A DNA stretch of 64,000 nt, taken from JAKACA01 sp049510975 (GTDB taxonomy: Bacteria; Actinomycetota; Acidimicrobiia; Acidimicrobiales; Bog-793). Shown piece after piece: positions 35,401 through 45,904 of this stretch. The position numbers and the translations under genes were made by a program. A model generated the notes under the pieces. It was not told where the DNA came from. It saw nothing but the letters and a program-made list of their open reading frames with translations, and ran no database searches. The stretch covers positions 1 through 64,000 of the forward strand of contig JBEKYM010000003.1 in the NCBI GenBank assembly GCA_049510975.1, written 5' to 3'. How positions within the stretch are numbered: position 1 is the first letter of the stretch; each line of letters opens with the position of its first letter.

Positions 35401-36604
35401 CGAACAGCGCGTCGACGGCCTCCTGCAGCATCCGCTTCTCGTTGTTGATGATGATCTCGGGGGCGCCGAGGTCGAGGAGCCGCTTCAGCCGGTTGTTGCG
35501 GTTGATCACGCGGCGGTACAGGTCGTTCAAGTCACTCGTGGCAAAACGCCCACCATCGAGCTGCACCATCGGCCGCAAGTCCGGCGGGATCACCGGCACG
35601 GCGCCGAGGATCATGGCGCGGGGGTCGTTCGCCCGCCGGCCGTTCTCGTCGCGGCGGTTGAAGGCCGAGACGATCTTCAGCCGCTTGATGGCCTTCTGCT
35701 TGCGCTGGGCCGAGAGCGGCCGGTGACCTTCGACCGGGTCGATGGCCTCGCGGAGCTTGACCTCTTCCTCGTCGAGGTCGAGGCGCTCGATGAGCTGCGA
35801 GATCGCCTCGGCACCCATGCCCCCCTCGAAGTAGGCGGCGTACCGGCTCTTCAGCTCGCGCCAGACGAGCTCGTCCTCGATGATCTTGCGGGCATGCAGG
35901 TCGCCGAGCTCGGTGAAGGCCTTGCGCGCCACGGCCACGTCCTGGTCGGCGCGCTCGCGCACACCGGTGACGTCCTTCTCGACGGCACGCTGGCGAGCAC
36001 GAAGCTCGGACTCCTTGGCCCCGCCGGCTTCCAGCTCGGCGAGCTCCTTCTCGAGCTCGGAGAGGCGACGCTCGGCTTCGAGGTCGCGGGCGCGCTCGAT
36101 CTCGGTGATCTCGATCTGCAGCTCGGCTTCGAGGCTCGGCAGGTCGGCGTGACGCTTCTCCTCGTCGACTTTCGTGACGAGGTAGGCGGCGAAATAGATG
36201 ACCTTCTCGAGTTGCTTGGCCTTCAGCTCCTCACGGGCTTCGGTGCCCATGAGCAGGTAAGCCAGCCACGACCGGGTCCCGCGCAGGTACCAGATGTGGA
36301 CGACGGGGGCCGCCAGCTCGATGTGGCCCATCCGCTCACGTCGGACCTTCGAGCGCGTGACCTCGACACCGCAGCGCTCGCAGATGATGCCGCGGAAACG
36401 GACCCGCTTGTACTTGCCGCAGTAGCACTCCCAGTCCTTCGTCGGACCGAAGATCTTCTCGCAGAAGAGCCCGTCCTTTTCCGGACGCAGCGTGCGGTAG
36501 TTGATGGTCTCCGGCTTGCGGACCTCGCCGTGCGACCAGTTACGAATGTCGTCGGCGGTGGCCAGCCCGATACGGAGCTGATCGAAGTCGTTGACGTCGA
36601 GCAC
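32489..36604 (-). CDS. rpoC: DNA-directed RNA polymerase subunit beta-prime
   Basis: 1371 aa from GTG 36604, 1 nt after rpoB. The catalytic Mg-binding motif NADFDGDQMAVH (about 540) is intact; the N-terminal zinc ribbon shows CYCGKYKRVRFRGIICERCGVEV, and the second zinc site CEAPQGVCALCYG. The bridge helix and trigger loop region (MKGLVSNPRGEMI, KSSFREGLSVLEYF) are normal. The last 60 residues are an acidic tail. Confidence 0.99.
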   Translation of the reverse strand: MLDVNDFDQLRIGLATADDIRNWSHGEVRKPETINYRTLRPEKDGLFCEKIFGPTKDWECYCGKYKRVRFRGIICERCGVEVTRSKVRRERMGHIELAAPVVHIWYLRGTRSWLAYLLMGTEAREELKAKQLEKVIYFAAYLVTKVDEEKRHADLPSLEAELQIEITEIERARDLEAERRLSELEKELAELEAGGAKESELRARQRAVEKDVTGVRERADQDVAVARKAFTELGDLHARKIIEDELVWRELKSRYAAYFEGGMGAEAISQLIERLDLDEEEVKLREAIDPVEGHRPLSAQRKQKAIKRLKIVSAFNRRDENGRRANDPRAMILGAVPVIPPDLRPMVQLDGGRFATSDLNDLYRRVINRNNRLKRLLDLGAPEIIINNEKRMLQEAVDALFDNGRRGRPVTGPGNRPLKSLSDMLKGKQGRFRQNLLGKRVDYSGRSVIVVGPTLKLHQCGLPKLMALELFKPFVMKRLVDTEIAQNIKSAKRMVERRRTQVWDVLDEVIKEHPVFLNRAPTLHRLGIQAFEPLLVEGKAIQIHPLVCAAFNADFDGDQMAVHLPLSAEAQAEARILMLSANNILSPATGRPVTVPSQDMVFGAYYLTLVEADAKGAGLVFRNLYEVEQAYETGDVHLHAPIKLRKGPNGFCFPMRGARHGEKGAHAAEAPADDITEIETTAGRMFFNAALPPGFGYVNDVVGRRATPIATIVEQIAAHYPKSAVAESLDRIKDLGFKFATRSGLTISIDDVKTPPDKQAILDRYEKEAEKAETQFKRGIITDDERRQKEIEIWTSANSEVGRAMERTLATIAFNPLDMMVDSGARGNPQQVRQIAGMKGLVSNPRGEMIPRPIKSSFREGLSVLEYFISTHGARKGLADTALRTADSGYLTRRLVDVAQELIVRIEDCGSVRGIWIEDVVPDQAGKRSYLETRLFGRVLVEPVSLANGRTLPVGLTLRDLELVELAADPVVDRVRTRSVLTCEAPQGVCALCYGQSLATGREIELGEAVGVIAAQSIGEPGTQLTMRTFHTGGVVGEDITHGLPRVVELFEARTPKGAAVLVREPGVVRIDEDETGRRVTVVAENGDEQVVTLSPRAHLEVTDGQEVHPGDALVEGPKDPKELLEIKGIRETQQYLVEEVQKVYRDQGVAIHDKHIELIVRQMLRRVLVAEPGDAPFLPGERVDSQRYAAVNRELVQASQRPAEGRPELMGITKASLATESWLSAASFQETTRVLTEAAIDGRSDQLFGLKENIIIGKLIPAGTGMQRYRSVEVDTPDAQRMSFWSSDLDSGSEGLEGTPSDLAAWLRDVGRTSLGEGQLEDAYDTSGYGAGYEADPDAGPLASFGPSDDVPDPYATPTEEFDVPEEGSA

Positions 36605-36605
36605 C

Positions 36606-40184
<3,579 letters not shown>

Positions 40185-40412
40185 GGCGCTACTCCTCGCG
40201 AGAACGAGACGGCCGGGAACTCGGGACGGGCCGTGTCCGGGCGCGCGTCAAAGTGGGCAGGAGATTGCAATCAGGCGCGGTGAGGGCACGGCAACAGGAC
40301 AGCATACTCGCGCGAGGACGCGCGAGCAACACCCGGGCAGCATGCCCCGGGAGAGGGTACGGGAAGTGCACCGATTCGTCAAGGAACTTTCCCTGACGAG
40401 GTTGCGCCGACG

Positions 40413-40462
40413 TTCTGGATGGTTGGTGGGGACCTCTGTGTGTCCCGCCCGACCATCCAGAA
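40413..40462. other. rplL-rpoB spacer hairpin 1
   Basis: Perfect 11-bp outer stem (TTCTGGATGGT at 40413-40423 with ACCATCCAGAA at 40452-40462) and a 5-bp inner stem GGGAC/GTCCC (40429-40433, 40442-40446). It lies in the 434-nt gap between rplL and rpoB, which holds no gene. Confidence 0.7.
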
Positions 40463-40519
40463 GCAACCGGGGGTGCACTTCTCCACCCAAGTCCCCCGCC
40501 AGCGCCGGCGCCGGTCCAC

Positions 40520-40567
40520 TTCTGGGTGCATGAAAGGGACAAATACGTCCCCAACGTGCACCCAGAA
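40520..40567. other. rplL-rpoB spacer hairpin 2
   Basis: Same design as hairpin 1: 11-bp outer stem TTCTGGGTGCA (40520-40530) with TGCACCCAGAA (40557-40567) and inner GGGAC/GTCCC (40536-40540, 40547-40551). The shared words and spacing indicate that the two are copies of one element. Possible roles: partial terminator, RNase III-type processing site, or mobile palindrome. Confidence 0.7.
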
Positions 40568-40618
40568 ACGACCGATCTGCGGCGCTGGGCGGCAGCTGTG
40601 AGCCGGCGCCGCTTCGCG

Positions 40619-41002
40619 TTACTTGAGCTCGACGCTGGCGCCGGCTGTCTCCAGCTGGGCCTTCGCCTTCTCGGCGTCTTCCTTCGTGACCTTCTCGAGC
40701 ACGGGCTTCGGAGCGCCGTCGACCAGGTCCTTCGCCTCCTTGAGGCCGAGGTTCGTGAGCGCACGCACCTCTTTGATGACCTGGATCTTCTTGTCGCCGG
40801 CAGCGGTGAGGATGACGTCGAACTCGTCCTGCTCCTCTTCTGCCGGGGCAGCCTCGGCTGCGCCGCCGCCGCTCGGGGCGGCCACGGCGACCGGGGCGGC
40901 GGCCGTGACGCCGAAGCGCTCCTCGAACTCCTTCAGGAGCTCACTGAGCTCGAGAACCGTCATGCTCGAGATGCCGTCGAGGATCTCTTCCTTGGTTGCC
41001 AT
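40619..41002 (-). CDS. rplL: 50S ribosomal protein bL12 (L7/L12)
   Basis: 127 aa from the second of two adjacent ATGs (41002), because GGGAG lies at the better distance. Stalk protein that recruits translation GTPases. N-terminal dimerisation helix TVLELSELLKEFEERFGV, Ala/Pro hinge (38-58), C-terminal domain DKKIQVIKEVRALTNLGLKEAKDLVDGAPKPV in recognisable blocks. Confidence 0.98.
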   Translation of the reverse strand: MATKEEILDGISSMTVLELSELLKEFEERFGVTAAAPVAVAAPSGGGAAEAAPAEEEQDEFDVILTAAGDKKIQVIKEVRALTNLGLKEAKDLVDGAPKPVLEKVTKEDAEKAKAQLETAGASVELK

Positions 41003-41043
41003 CATTGCTCCCTGTCGTTGCTACTCGTGGTTGGTTGTGCGAA

Positions 41044-42111
41044 CTATTCGGTGGGTGACTCGTCGGTGGGCACAGCGGCTTCGGTGACCTCGGGGGACGA
41101 AACCCTCCCCTCGCTCACCGCAGCCTCTGCGCCGGCGCTCTCGTCGGCCGCGGCCTCCGCCTCGGGCTCGGCTGATGCCTCGGGCTCTGGCTCTGCTGCT
41201 GCCTCCGGCTCTGCTGCGGCCTCGGGCTCGGGCTCCGTGGCTGCCTCGGGCTCTGGCTCCAGCTCGGACTCTGGCTCGGGCTCTGCTGCTGCCTCGGGCT
41301 CGGGCTCTGGCTCCGGCTCCGCCTCGGGCTCCGCTGATGCCTCGGGCTCTGCTGCTGCGGCGACCTCAGGCTCGGCCTCCGCTGCCACCTCGGGCTGTTC
41401 TGCCGCTGCCTCGGGCTCGGGCGCTGCTGCGGCCTCGGGCTCGGCCGCAACCGGTGCGGCGCCGTCGCCGGCGCTGGTGTCGTCGCCGGCGGAGGTTGCT
41501 CCGCCGGAGGCGGCGCCAGTGTCGGCCCCGCCAGCAGTGTCGCCAGCCGAGTCAGCAGAAGCAGCAGGAGCAGGCAACGCCTCTCCCCCCGCCACCCGCT
41601 GGTCGATGAGTGCGGAGATGCCGTAGGCAAGGCTCTGGGGCAGCGCCTTCAGCAGCCCGGCGAACTGCCGCATCGGGGCGGCGAGGGCGCCGGCGATCTG
41701 GGCCAACAACACTTCGCGGGACGGCAGGTCGGCGAGGGCGTTCGTGGTGCGAGCGTCGAGGACGCCGGTACCGACGAAACTTCCCTTCACGACCAGCGCC
41801 GGATGCGTCTTGGCGAACTCGCGAAGGATCTTTGCGGCCGCCGCCACGTCCTTGTCCACAAAGGCGATGGCCGTCGGGCCCTCGAGCATCGTGTCCATGG
41901 CAGCGTGTGCCGTGTCCGCCGTGGCACGCCGGACGAGGGTGTTCTTGTAGATCTTGTACTCGGTCCCTGCACCCCGGAGCGCCCGCCTCAAGGTGGCGAG
42001 ATCGCCAACCTTCAGCCCGCGGTACTCGGTGAGGATGGCGGCGTCTGACTGATCGAGGTGGTCTCGAACCTCCTCGACCACAGCGACTTTCTCGGCTCTT
42101 GGCCCAGCCAC
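41044..42111 (-). CDS. rplJ: 50S ribosomal protein uL10 with very long acidic C-terminal tail
   Basis: 355 aa from GTG 42111 (GGGAG 5 nt upstream; an upstream TTG at 42138 has no binding site). Core 1-180 shows EYRGLKVGDLATLRRALRG and YKIYKNTLVRRA, then the helix that binds bL12 dimers (LAYGISALIDQRV). uL10 normally ends there; here about 175 residues follow, built mostly of Ala-Glu-Pro repeats (AEPEPEPEPEAAAEPEP). The tail begins right after the bL12-binding helix, so it would sit at the stalk base. Confidence 0.95.
   Translation of the reverse strand: MAGPRAEKVAVVEEVRDHLDQSDAAILTEYRGLKVGDLATLRRALRGAGTEYKIYKNTLVRRATADTAHAAMDTMLEGPTAIAFVDKDVAAAAKILREFAKTHPALVVKGSFVGTGVLDARTTNALADLPSREVLLAQIAGALAAPMRQFAGLLKALPQSLAYGISALIDQRVAGGEALPAPAASADSAGDTAGGADTGAASGGATSAGDDTSAGDGAAPVAAEPEAAAAPEPEAAAEQPEVAAEAEPEVAAAAEPEASAEPEAEPEPEPEPEAAAEPEPESELEPEPEAATEPEPEAAAEPEAAAEPEPEASAEPEAEAAADESAGAEAAVSEGRVSSPEVTEAAVPTDESPTE
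41471..41520. repeat. Palindromic module inside rplJ tail (shared with rplD)
   Basis: Perfect 9-bp stem CCGGCGGAG/CTCCGCCGG at 41486-41507 with GTTG loop, outer CGCTGG (41472-41477) and CCAG (41516-41519). In frame it encodes AASGGATSAGDDT, against PASGGETSAGDDS in uL4. The DNA match exceeds what the loosely conserved tail needs. Confidence 0.7.
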
Positions 42112-42129
42112 CTGTGCTCCCTTCGTTCG

Positions 42130-42300
42130 TCTCGGCAACTACAGCGATCGTGTGACCCGGTCGGAGACCCTGGTGCGCGCGGCGCGGACGAACGGAAGCC
42201 TTGTTTCAGACTTCGCCTCGTCAGGCGGGCTTTCGCCCATTCTGCACACACGGTGCACCGGAGGTCTTCGGCGACTGATGAGTCGGTTGTGGCGGAGATG
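42130..42300 (-). promoter_or_regulatory. rplJ leader: L10 leader-like regulatory RNA
   Basis: The 351-nt gap between rplA and rplJ carries, on the minus strand, GCCGAAGACCTCCGGTG (42272-42256), which matches the conserved block of the L10 leader that binds the L10-L12 complex. It is followed by GGGC-GAAA-GCCC (GNRA tetraloop, 42238-42227) and GCCT-GACG-AGGC (42226-42215). Known leaders of this kind repress rplJL when L10(L12)4 is in excess. A weak TAACAT -10 lies just upstream (about 42305). Confidence 0.65.
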
Positions 42301-42462
42301 TTAGCCGACGGGCCATCACCCCACGTCCGCCGCCGGCGCTCGCCCGGCATCGTGGCGAGTCGTGCCGGTCACGTGTGCGGCGTCGCGACTTGCCAACTTG
42401 CTGAGGGCAGACCGTGACGGCAGCCAGACCAGCCCAGTAGCTCAGCGCCAGCGAGCACCCGC

Positions 42463-43185
42463 TCAAGCCGAGGCGGCCATCTCCTCGTCGGTGATGCGTG
42501 CCTTCAGCGTGTCGATGTGGACCCCCGGCCCCTGCGTCGGGGACAGCGTGATCGATCGCAGGTAACGGCCCTTGGCGGCCGCCGGCTTCACACGCAGCAG
42601 CTCGTCGATGACGGCTCGGTAGTTGGCGATCAGGTCCTCGCGCTCGAACGACGCCTTGCCGATGGGGACGTGGACATTGCCGACGCGGTCGGTCCGGTAC
42701 TCCACCCGACCCCCTCGAAACTCCGTCACTGCCCGAGCCACATCAGTCGTGACCGTGCCCGTCTTCGGGTTCGGCATCAGGCCACGGGGACCGAGCACCC
42801 GGCCGAGGCGACCCACCTGGGCCATCATGTCCGGCGTGGCGATGGCCACGTCGAAGTCGAGGAAACCCTCTTTCTCGATGCGAGCAACGAGGTCGTCGGC
42901 ACCGACCACGTCGGCGCCTGCTGCCCGAGCTTCGGCGGCGGGCTCGCCGGCTGCGAAGACCGCTACGCGCTTGGTCTTGCCGGTCCCGGCCGGCAGCGCC
43001 AGCGAGCCGCGCACGATCTGGTCGGCCCGTCGAGGGTCGACGCCGAGACGGACGGCCATCTCGATCGTTTCGTCGAATTTCGCCGATGCGACGCTCTTGA
43101 CGAGGTCGATGGCTTCCAGCGGCGTGTACAGCCTGGTGCGGTCGATCCGCTTCATCAGGTCGTCGTAGCGCTTTCCTGTCGTCAC
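42463..43185 (-). CDS. rplA: 50S ribosomal protein uL1
   Basis: 240 aa from GTG 43185. Mobile L1 stalk protein. Visible: KFDETIEMAVRLGVDPRRADQ, the hinge and VLGPRGLMPNPKTGTV, then GRYLRSITLSPTQGPGV. Ends in a short Glu-Glu-Met tail. It follows rplK after 35 nt. Confidence 0.98.
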   Translation of the reverse strand: MTTGKRYDDLMKRIDRTRLYTPLEAIDLVKSVASAKFDETIEMAVRLGVDPRRADQIVRGSLALPAGTGKTKRVAVFAAGEPAAEARAAGADVVGADDLVARIEKEGFLDFDVAIATPDMMAQVGRLGRVLGPRGLMPNPKTGTVTTDVARAVTEFRGGRVEYRTDRVGNVHVPIGKASFEREDLIANYRAVIDELLRVKPAAAKGRYLRSITLSPTQGPGVHIDTLKARITDEEMAASA

Positions 43186-43220
43186 TTCGGATCCCTTTCG
43201 GTGCTCATTGGTCTGCGCTC

Positions 43221-43646
43221 TCAGCCGACCGAGATGCCCATCGACCGCGCCGTGCCGGCCACCTGCCGCTTGGCGGCCTCGAGGTCGTTGGCGTTGAGGT
43301 CCGGCATCTTCTTCTCTGCGATTTCGGTGAGCTGGGCGTCGCTGACCGAGCCGACGATCTCCCGACCGATGAGCTTGGCGCCCTTCTCGACACCGGCGGC
43401 CTCTCGCAACAGCACCGTGGTGGGCGGGGTCTTGAGGATGAACGTGAACGTCCGGTCCTCGTAGATCGTGATCTCGACGGGGATGATCGTGCCGCGCTGG
43501 TTCTCGGTGGCGGCGTTGTACTGCTTGCAGAACTCCATGGTCTGCACGCCGTGCGGCCCGAGGGCCGTACCGACGGGAGGCGCGGGGGTAGCTGCCCCTG
43601 CGGGCAGCTGGATCTTGACGATTGCGGTTACACGGCGACGTGCCAT
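43221..43646 (-). CDS. rplK: 50S ribosomal protein uL11
   Basis: 141 aa. Thiostrepton- and (p)ppGpp-response region protein. Start RRVTAIVKIQLPAGAATPAPPVGTALGPHGV in two clear blocks; C-terminal rRNA-binding domain KMPDLNANDLEAAKRQVAGTARSMG. The Pro-rich N-terminal elements are normal. Confidence 0.98.
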   Translation of the reverse strand: MARRRVTAIVKIQLPAGAATPAPPVGTALGPHGVQTMEFCKQYNAATENQRGTIIPVEITIYEDRTFTFILKTPPTTVLLREAAGVEKGAKLIGREIVGSVSDAQLTEIAEKKMPDLNANDLEAAKRQVAGTARSMGISVG

Positions 43647-43689
43647 GGTGGTGCGCCTTCTCCTTTGTGTGCCCGGCTCCGGCTTGCGC

Positions 43690-44685
43690 CTAGAGCTTGG
43701 CGACCTGGCTGAACTCGAGCTCGACCGGGGTTTCCCGGCCGAAGATGTTGACGAGGACCTTCAGCTTCAGCTGGTCCTCGTTGATCTCCGCGATCTGGCC
43801 GGAGAAGTCCGCGAAGGGGCCTTCTTTCACCCGGACGGTTTCGCCGACCTCGTGCTCGAGGCGCGGCTTCTGACGCTTCTGACCCTCGACGCCTTCGGGC
43901 CTGACCTGCAGGATCGCTTCCACTTCGGAGCGGGGCAGCGGCGTCGGCTTGGTGCCCGGCCCGACGAAACTCGTCACGCCCGGCGTCTGGCGGATCACCG
44001 ACCACGAGTCGTCGTCGAGGTCGCAGCGGCAGAGCAGGTAACCAGGGAAGACCTTCCGCTGGACCGGCACTCGCTTGCCGTTCTTGACCTCGATGACCTC
44101 TTCCATGGGGATGACGACCTCGTAAATGCGGTCTTCCATGTTCATGGACGAGATGCGGCTCTCGAGGTTCGACTTCACCTTGTTCTCGTAGCCGGCATAG
44201 GTATGCACGACGTACCAGCGACCCGGCCGGTCGTACGGGCTCGGTGGCCGCTCGGCCGGCTCGTCATCCTCGTCGGAGTCCTCGTCGTCGGCAAAGAGCT
44301 CGACGGCTTCGGCTTCGTCCTCGGCTTCGGCTTCAGCTTCAGCTTCGTCCTCGGCTTCGGCTTCGTTCTCGATCGCTTCGATGGCCTCGACCGCCTCCAG
44401 TGCGGCTTCGGCCTCGACGGCCTCCACAGCTTCCTCGACCTCGATGGCCTCGACGATCTCGACGGCCAGCTCGGCCTCGACCGCCTCCTCGACGACTTCC
44501 TCGACTTCGGCTTCTACAGCGGCCTCGACCTCGGCCTCGACCTCGGCTTCGGTCTCGGCCTCGACCTCGGCTTCGACGGCAACCGAGGTGTCGTCGGCCG
44601 CCCCGCCGTCCCCGGATGTGGACGTGTCGGTCAGGTCGTCGTCGGAATCGATGGGCTCGTTACTCACAGTTCTCGTCTCGATCAT
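43690..44685 (-). CDS. nusG: Transcription termination/antitermination factor NusG with 155-residue acidic N-terminus
   Basis: 331 aa from ATG 44685, overlapping the secE TGA by 4 nt. NusG binds the RNA polymerase clamp and links to Rho or uS10. The NGN domain starts near 156 (GRWYVVHTYAGYENKVKSNL); the KOW domain shows VRVKEGPFADFSGQIAEIN. Residues 15-150 are almost only Ala, Glu, Val and Asp in heptad-like runs (EAEVEAEVEAAVEAEVEEVV), far longer than the roughly 50-residue acidic N-terminus of mycobacterial NusG. An internal GTG at about 44667 is an alternative start. Confidence 0.95.
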   Translation of the reverse strand: MIETRTVSNEPIDSDDDLTDTSTSGDGGAADDTSVAVEAEVEAETEAEVEAEVEAAVEAEVEEVVEEAVEAELAVEIVEAIEVEEAVEAVEAEAALEAVEAIEAIENEAEAEDEAEAEAEAEDEAEAVELFADDEDSDEDDEPAERPPSPYDRPGRWYVVHTYAGYENKVKSNLESRISSMNMEDRIYEVVIPMEEVIEVKNGKRVPVQRKVFPGYLLCRCDLDDDSWSVIRQTPGVTSFVGPGTKPTPLPRSEVEAILQVRPEGVEGQKRQKPRLEHEVGETVRVKEGPFADFSGQIAEINEDQLKLKVLVNIFGRETPVELEFSQVAKL

Positions 44686-44909
44686 TTGCCGAACAGGACT
44701 AGCACAGCCTTCGCGAACGACGCGTCCAGCCCGAAGACGACGGCCGTGAGCAGCACAACGGTGCACAACACGACGGTCGTGTACTTGATGACCTCGGCCC
44801 GCCCTGGCCAGGCGACTTTCACGAGCTCGACGCGAACCTGGCGCAGGAACTCGGCCGCCCGGAGCGGCACGCCGGGCGCACGGCTCGCGGGAGAAACAGC
44901 CTCGGTCAC
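44682..44909 (-). CDS. secE: Preprotein translocase subunit SecE, copy A (promoter-distal)
   Basis: 75 aa from GTG 44909. Single-span clamp subunit of SecYEG: amphipathic EFLRQVRVELVKVAWPGRAEVIK, then one membrane helix (TTVVLCTVVLLTAVVFGLD), end FAKAVLVLFGK. The last 57 residues differ from copy B at only about 9 positions, and the DNA is about equally close, so this is a recent tandem duplication. The N-terminus is shorter (18 residues before the conserved helix). Confidence 0.95.
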   Translation of the reverse strand: MTEAVSPASRAPGVPLRAAEFLRQVRVELVKVAWPGRAEVIKYTTVVLCTVVLLTAVVFGLDASFAKAVLVLFGK

Positions 44910-44931
44910 GTTCTCATCTCGCTCTCTCGCA

Positions 44932-45258
44932 TCACTTGCCGAACAGCACGAGCACAGCCTTGGCGAACAAGGCGTCGAGGCCGAAGACGATGCTCGTGAG
45001 CAGCACGACCGTGCAGAACACGACGATCGTGTACTTGATGACCTCTGCCCGCCCCGGCCAGGCGACTTTCACGAGCTCGATGCGAACCTCGCGCAGGTAC
45101 TCGGCGAGGCGCTTCGGAAGCGTCGGGCGCTCCGCCTTCTCGGCCGCCGTCACGCGCGCTGCCGCCGAAGCGGCGCGATCGCGCGAAGGCGCCGCCGGGG
45201 CGCCATCGGGCCCGAGCTGTCCTTGCCGCTGTAGCAGACGCTTTGTTTCTCTGTTCAC
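44932..45258 (-). CDS. secE: Preprotein translocase subunit SecE, copy B (promoter-proximal)
   Basis: 108 aa from GTG 45258. Same clamp helix (EYLREVRIELVKVAWPGRAEVIK) and membrane span (TIVVFCTVVLLTSIVFGLD) as copy A, with a 50-residue N-terminal extension containing basic RETKRLLQRQG. The stop of copy B is followed by CGAGAGAGCGAG, which resembles the sequence between copy A and nusG, showing that the duplicated unit spans the gene plus the spacer. tRNA-Trp lies 55 nt upstream. Confidence 0.95.
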   Translation of the reverse strand: MNRETKRLLQRQGQLGPDGAPAAPSRDRAASAAARVTAAEKAERPTLPKRLAEYLREVRIELVKVAWPGRAEVIKYTIVVFCTVVLLTSIVFGLDALFAKAVLVLFGK

Positions 45259-45313
45259 TCACTGACCTCGGCTCGATAAGGAGCAGGGCAAAACACTTGA
45301 CATGCAGGTTGAG

Positions 45314-45386
45314 CAGGGCAGGAGGGACTCGAACCCCCAACCGCCGGTTTTGGAGACCGGTGCTCTGCCAGTTGAGCTACTGCCCT
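45314..45386 (-). tRNA. trpT: tRNA-Trp (anticodon CCA)
   Basis: 73 nt. Acceptor AGGGCAG pairs with CTGCCCT, discriminator G; anticodon loop CTCCAAA gives CCA; T arm GGGGGTTCGAGTCCCTC. The 3' CCA is not encoded. Placement before secE-nusG is standard. Its first base is also the last base of the stop codon of the anti-sigma gene. Confidence 0.96.
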
Positions 45387-45904
45387 CAGCGTGGGCGTTC
45401 TCGCCCGCCACGGGGCTGAGCACCGAGCATCCCGGGCACCATCACGATAGCACCAGCTCCCGCCGGCACTACATGGCGGGCATGGGCGCGTGCGAGCGCC
45501 ACCAAACCCGTCGCAGCGCCGCCGGCTGCCACGACGGCTCCGGCGTAGGCGAGGCTGCGACCCGTGAGCACCGATCGGATCATCCGCCGCTGGGCGACTG
45601 TGCCGACGACGGAGAGCACGTCGGCCACGACGCCAGGCGGTGGCTCGATCTCCGTGGCGGCCAGCTGGTGAAGCAGCCGCACGAGCCGGCGGTAGCGAGC
45701 GAGCTCCGCCTGGCACCGCAGGCAGGTCTCCACGTGCGAGACGAGCGGCGCCGTCGCCGGCAGCCCCCCGTCGAGGATGCGAGGCAGCTCCGCCACGACT
45801 TCGGCGCAACTCACGATCGCCAGGCGGCGACGCGGGCGGGCGATCGAGGCCCAGTTCCGCCCCGTGGCGACGACGGCGTCGGCCGCCCCGGCCAGCCGGC
45901 TCAC
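45386..45904 (-). CDS. Putative zinc-binding anti-sigma factor
   Basis: 172 aa from GTG 45904, overlapping the sigma gene by 4 nt. The ZAS motif H-x3-C-x2-C is present as HVETCLRCQAE (about residues 57-67), with a preceding Cys in IVSCAEVVAELP. A likely membrane span is SLAYAGAVVAAGGAATGLVALA (about 117-138). So the protein would hold the ECF sigma at the membrane and release it on a signal. The stop codon overlaps tRNA-Trp by one base. What it senses cannot be told. Confidence 0.8.
   Translation of the reverse strand: MSRLAGAADAVVATGRNWASIARPRRRLAIVSCAEVVAELPRILDGGLPATAPLVSHVETCLRCQAELARYRRLVRLLHQLAATEIEPPPGVVADVLSVVGTVAQRRMIRSVLTGRSLAYAGAVVAAGGAATGLVALARAHARHVVPAGAGAIVMVPGMLGAQPRGGRERPR

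Noticed and set aside
42236..42262. A fourth TGTGCACA-type repeat copy (CTGCACACACGGTGCACC)
   Set aside because: It lacks the GTGACCG part of the arm and the second arm, and is better explained as part of the L10 leader.
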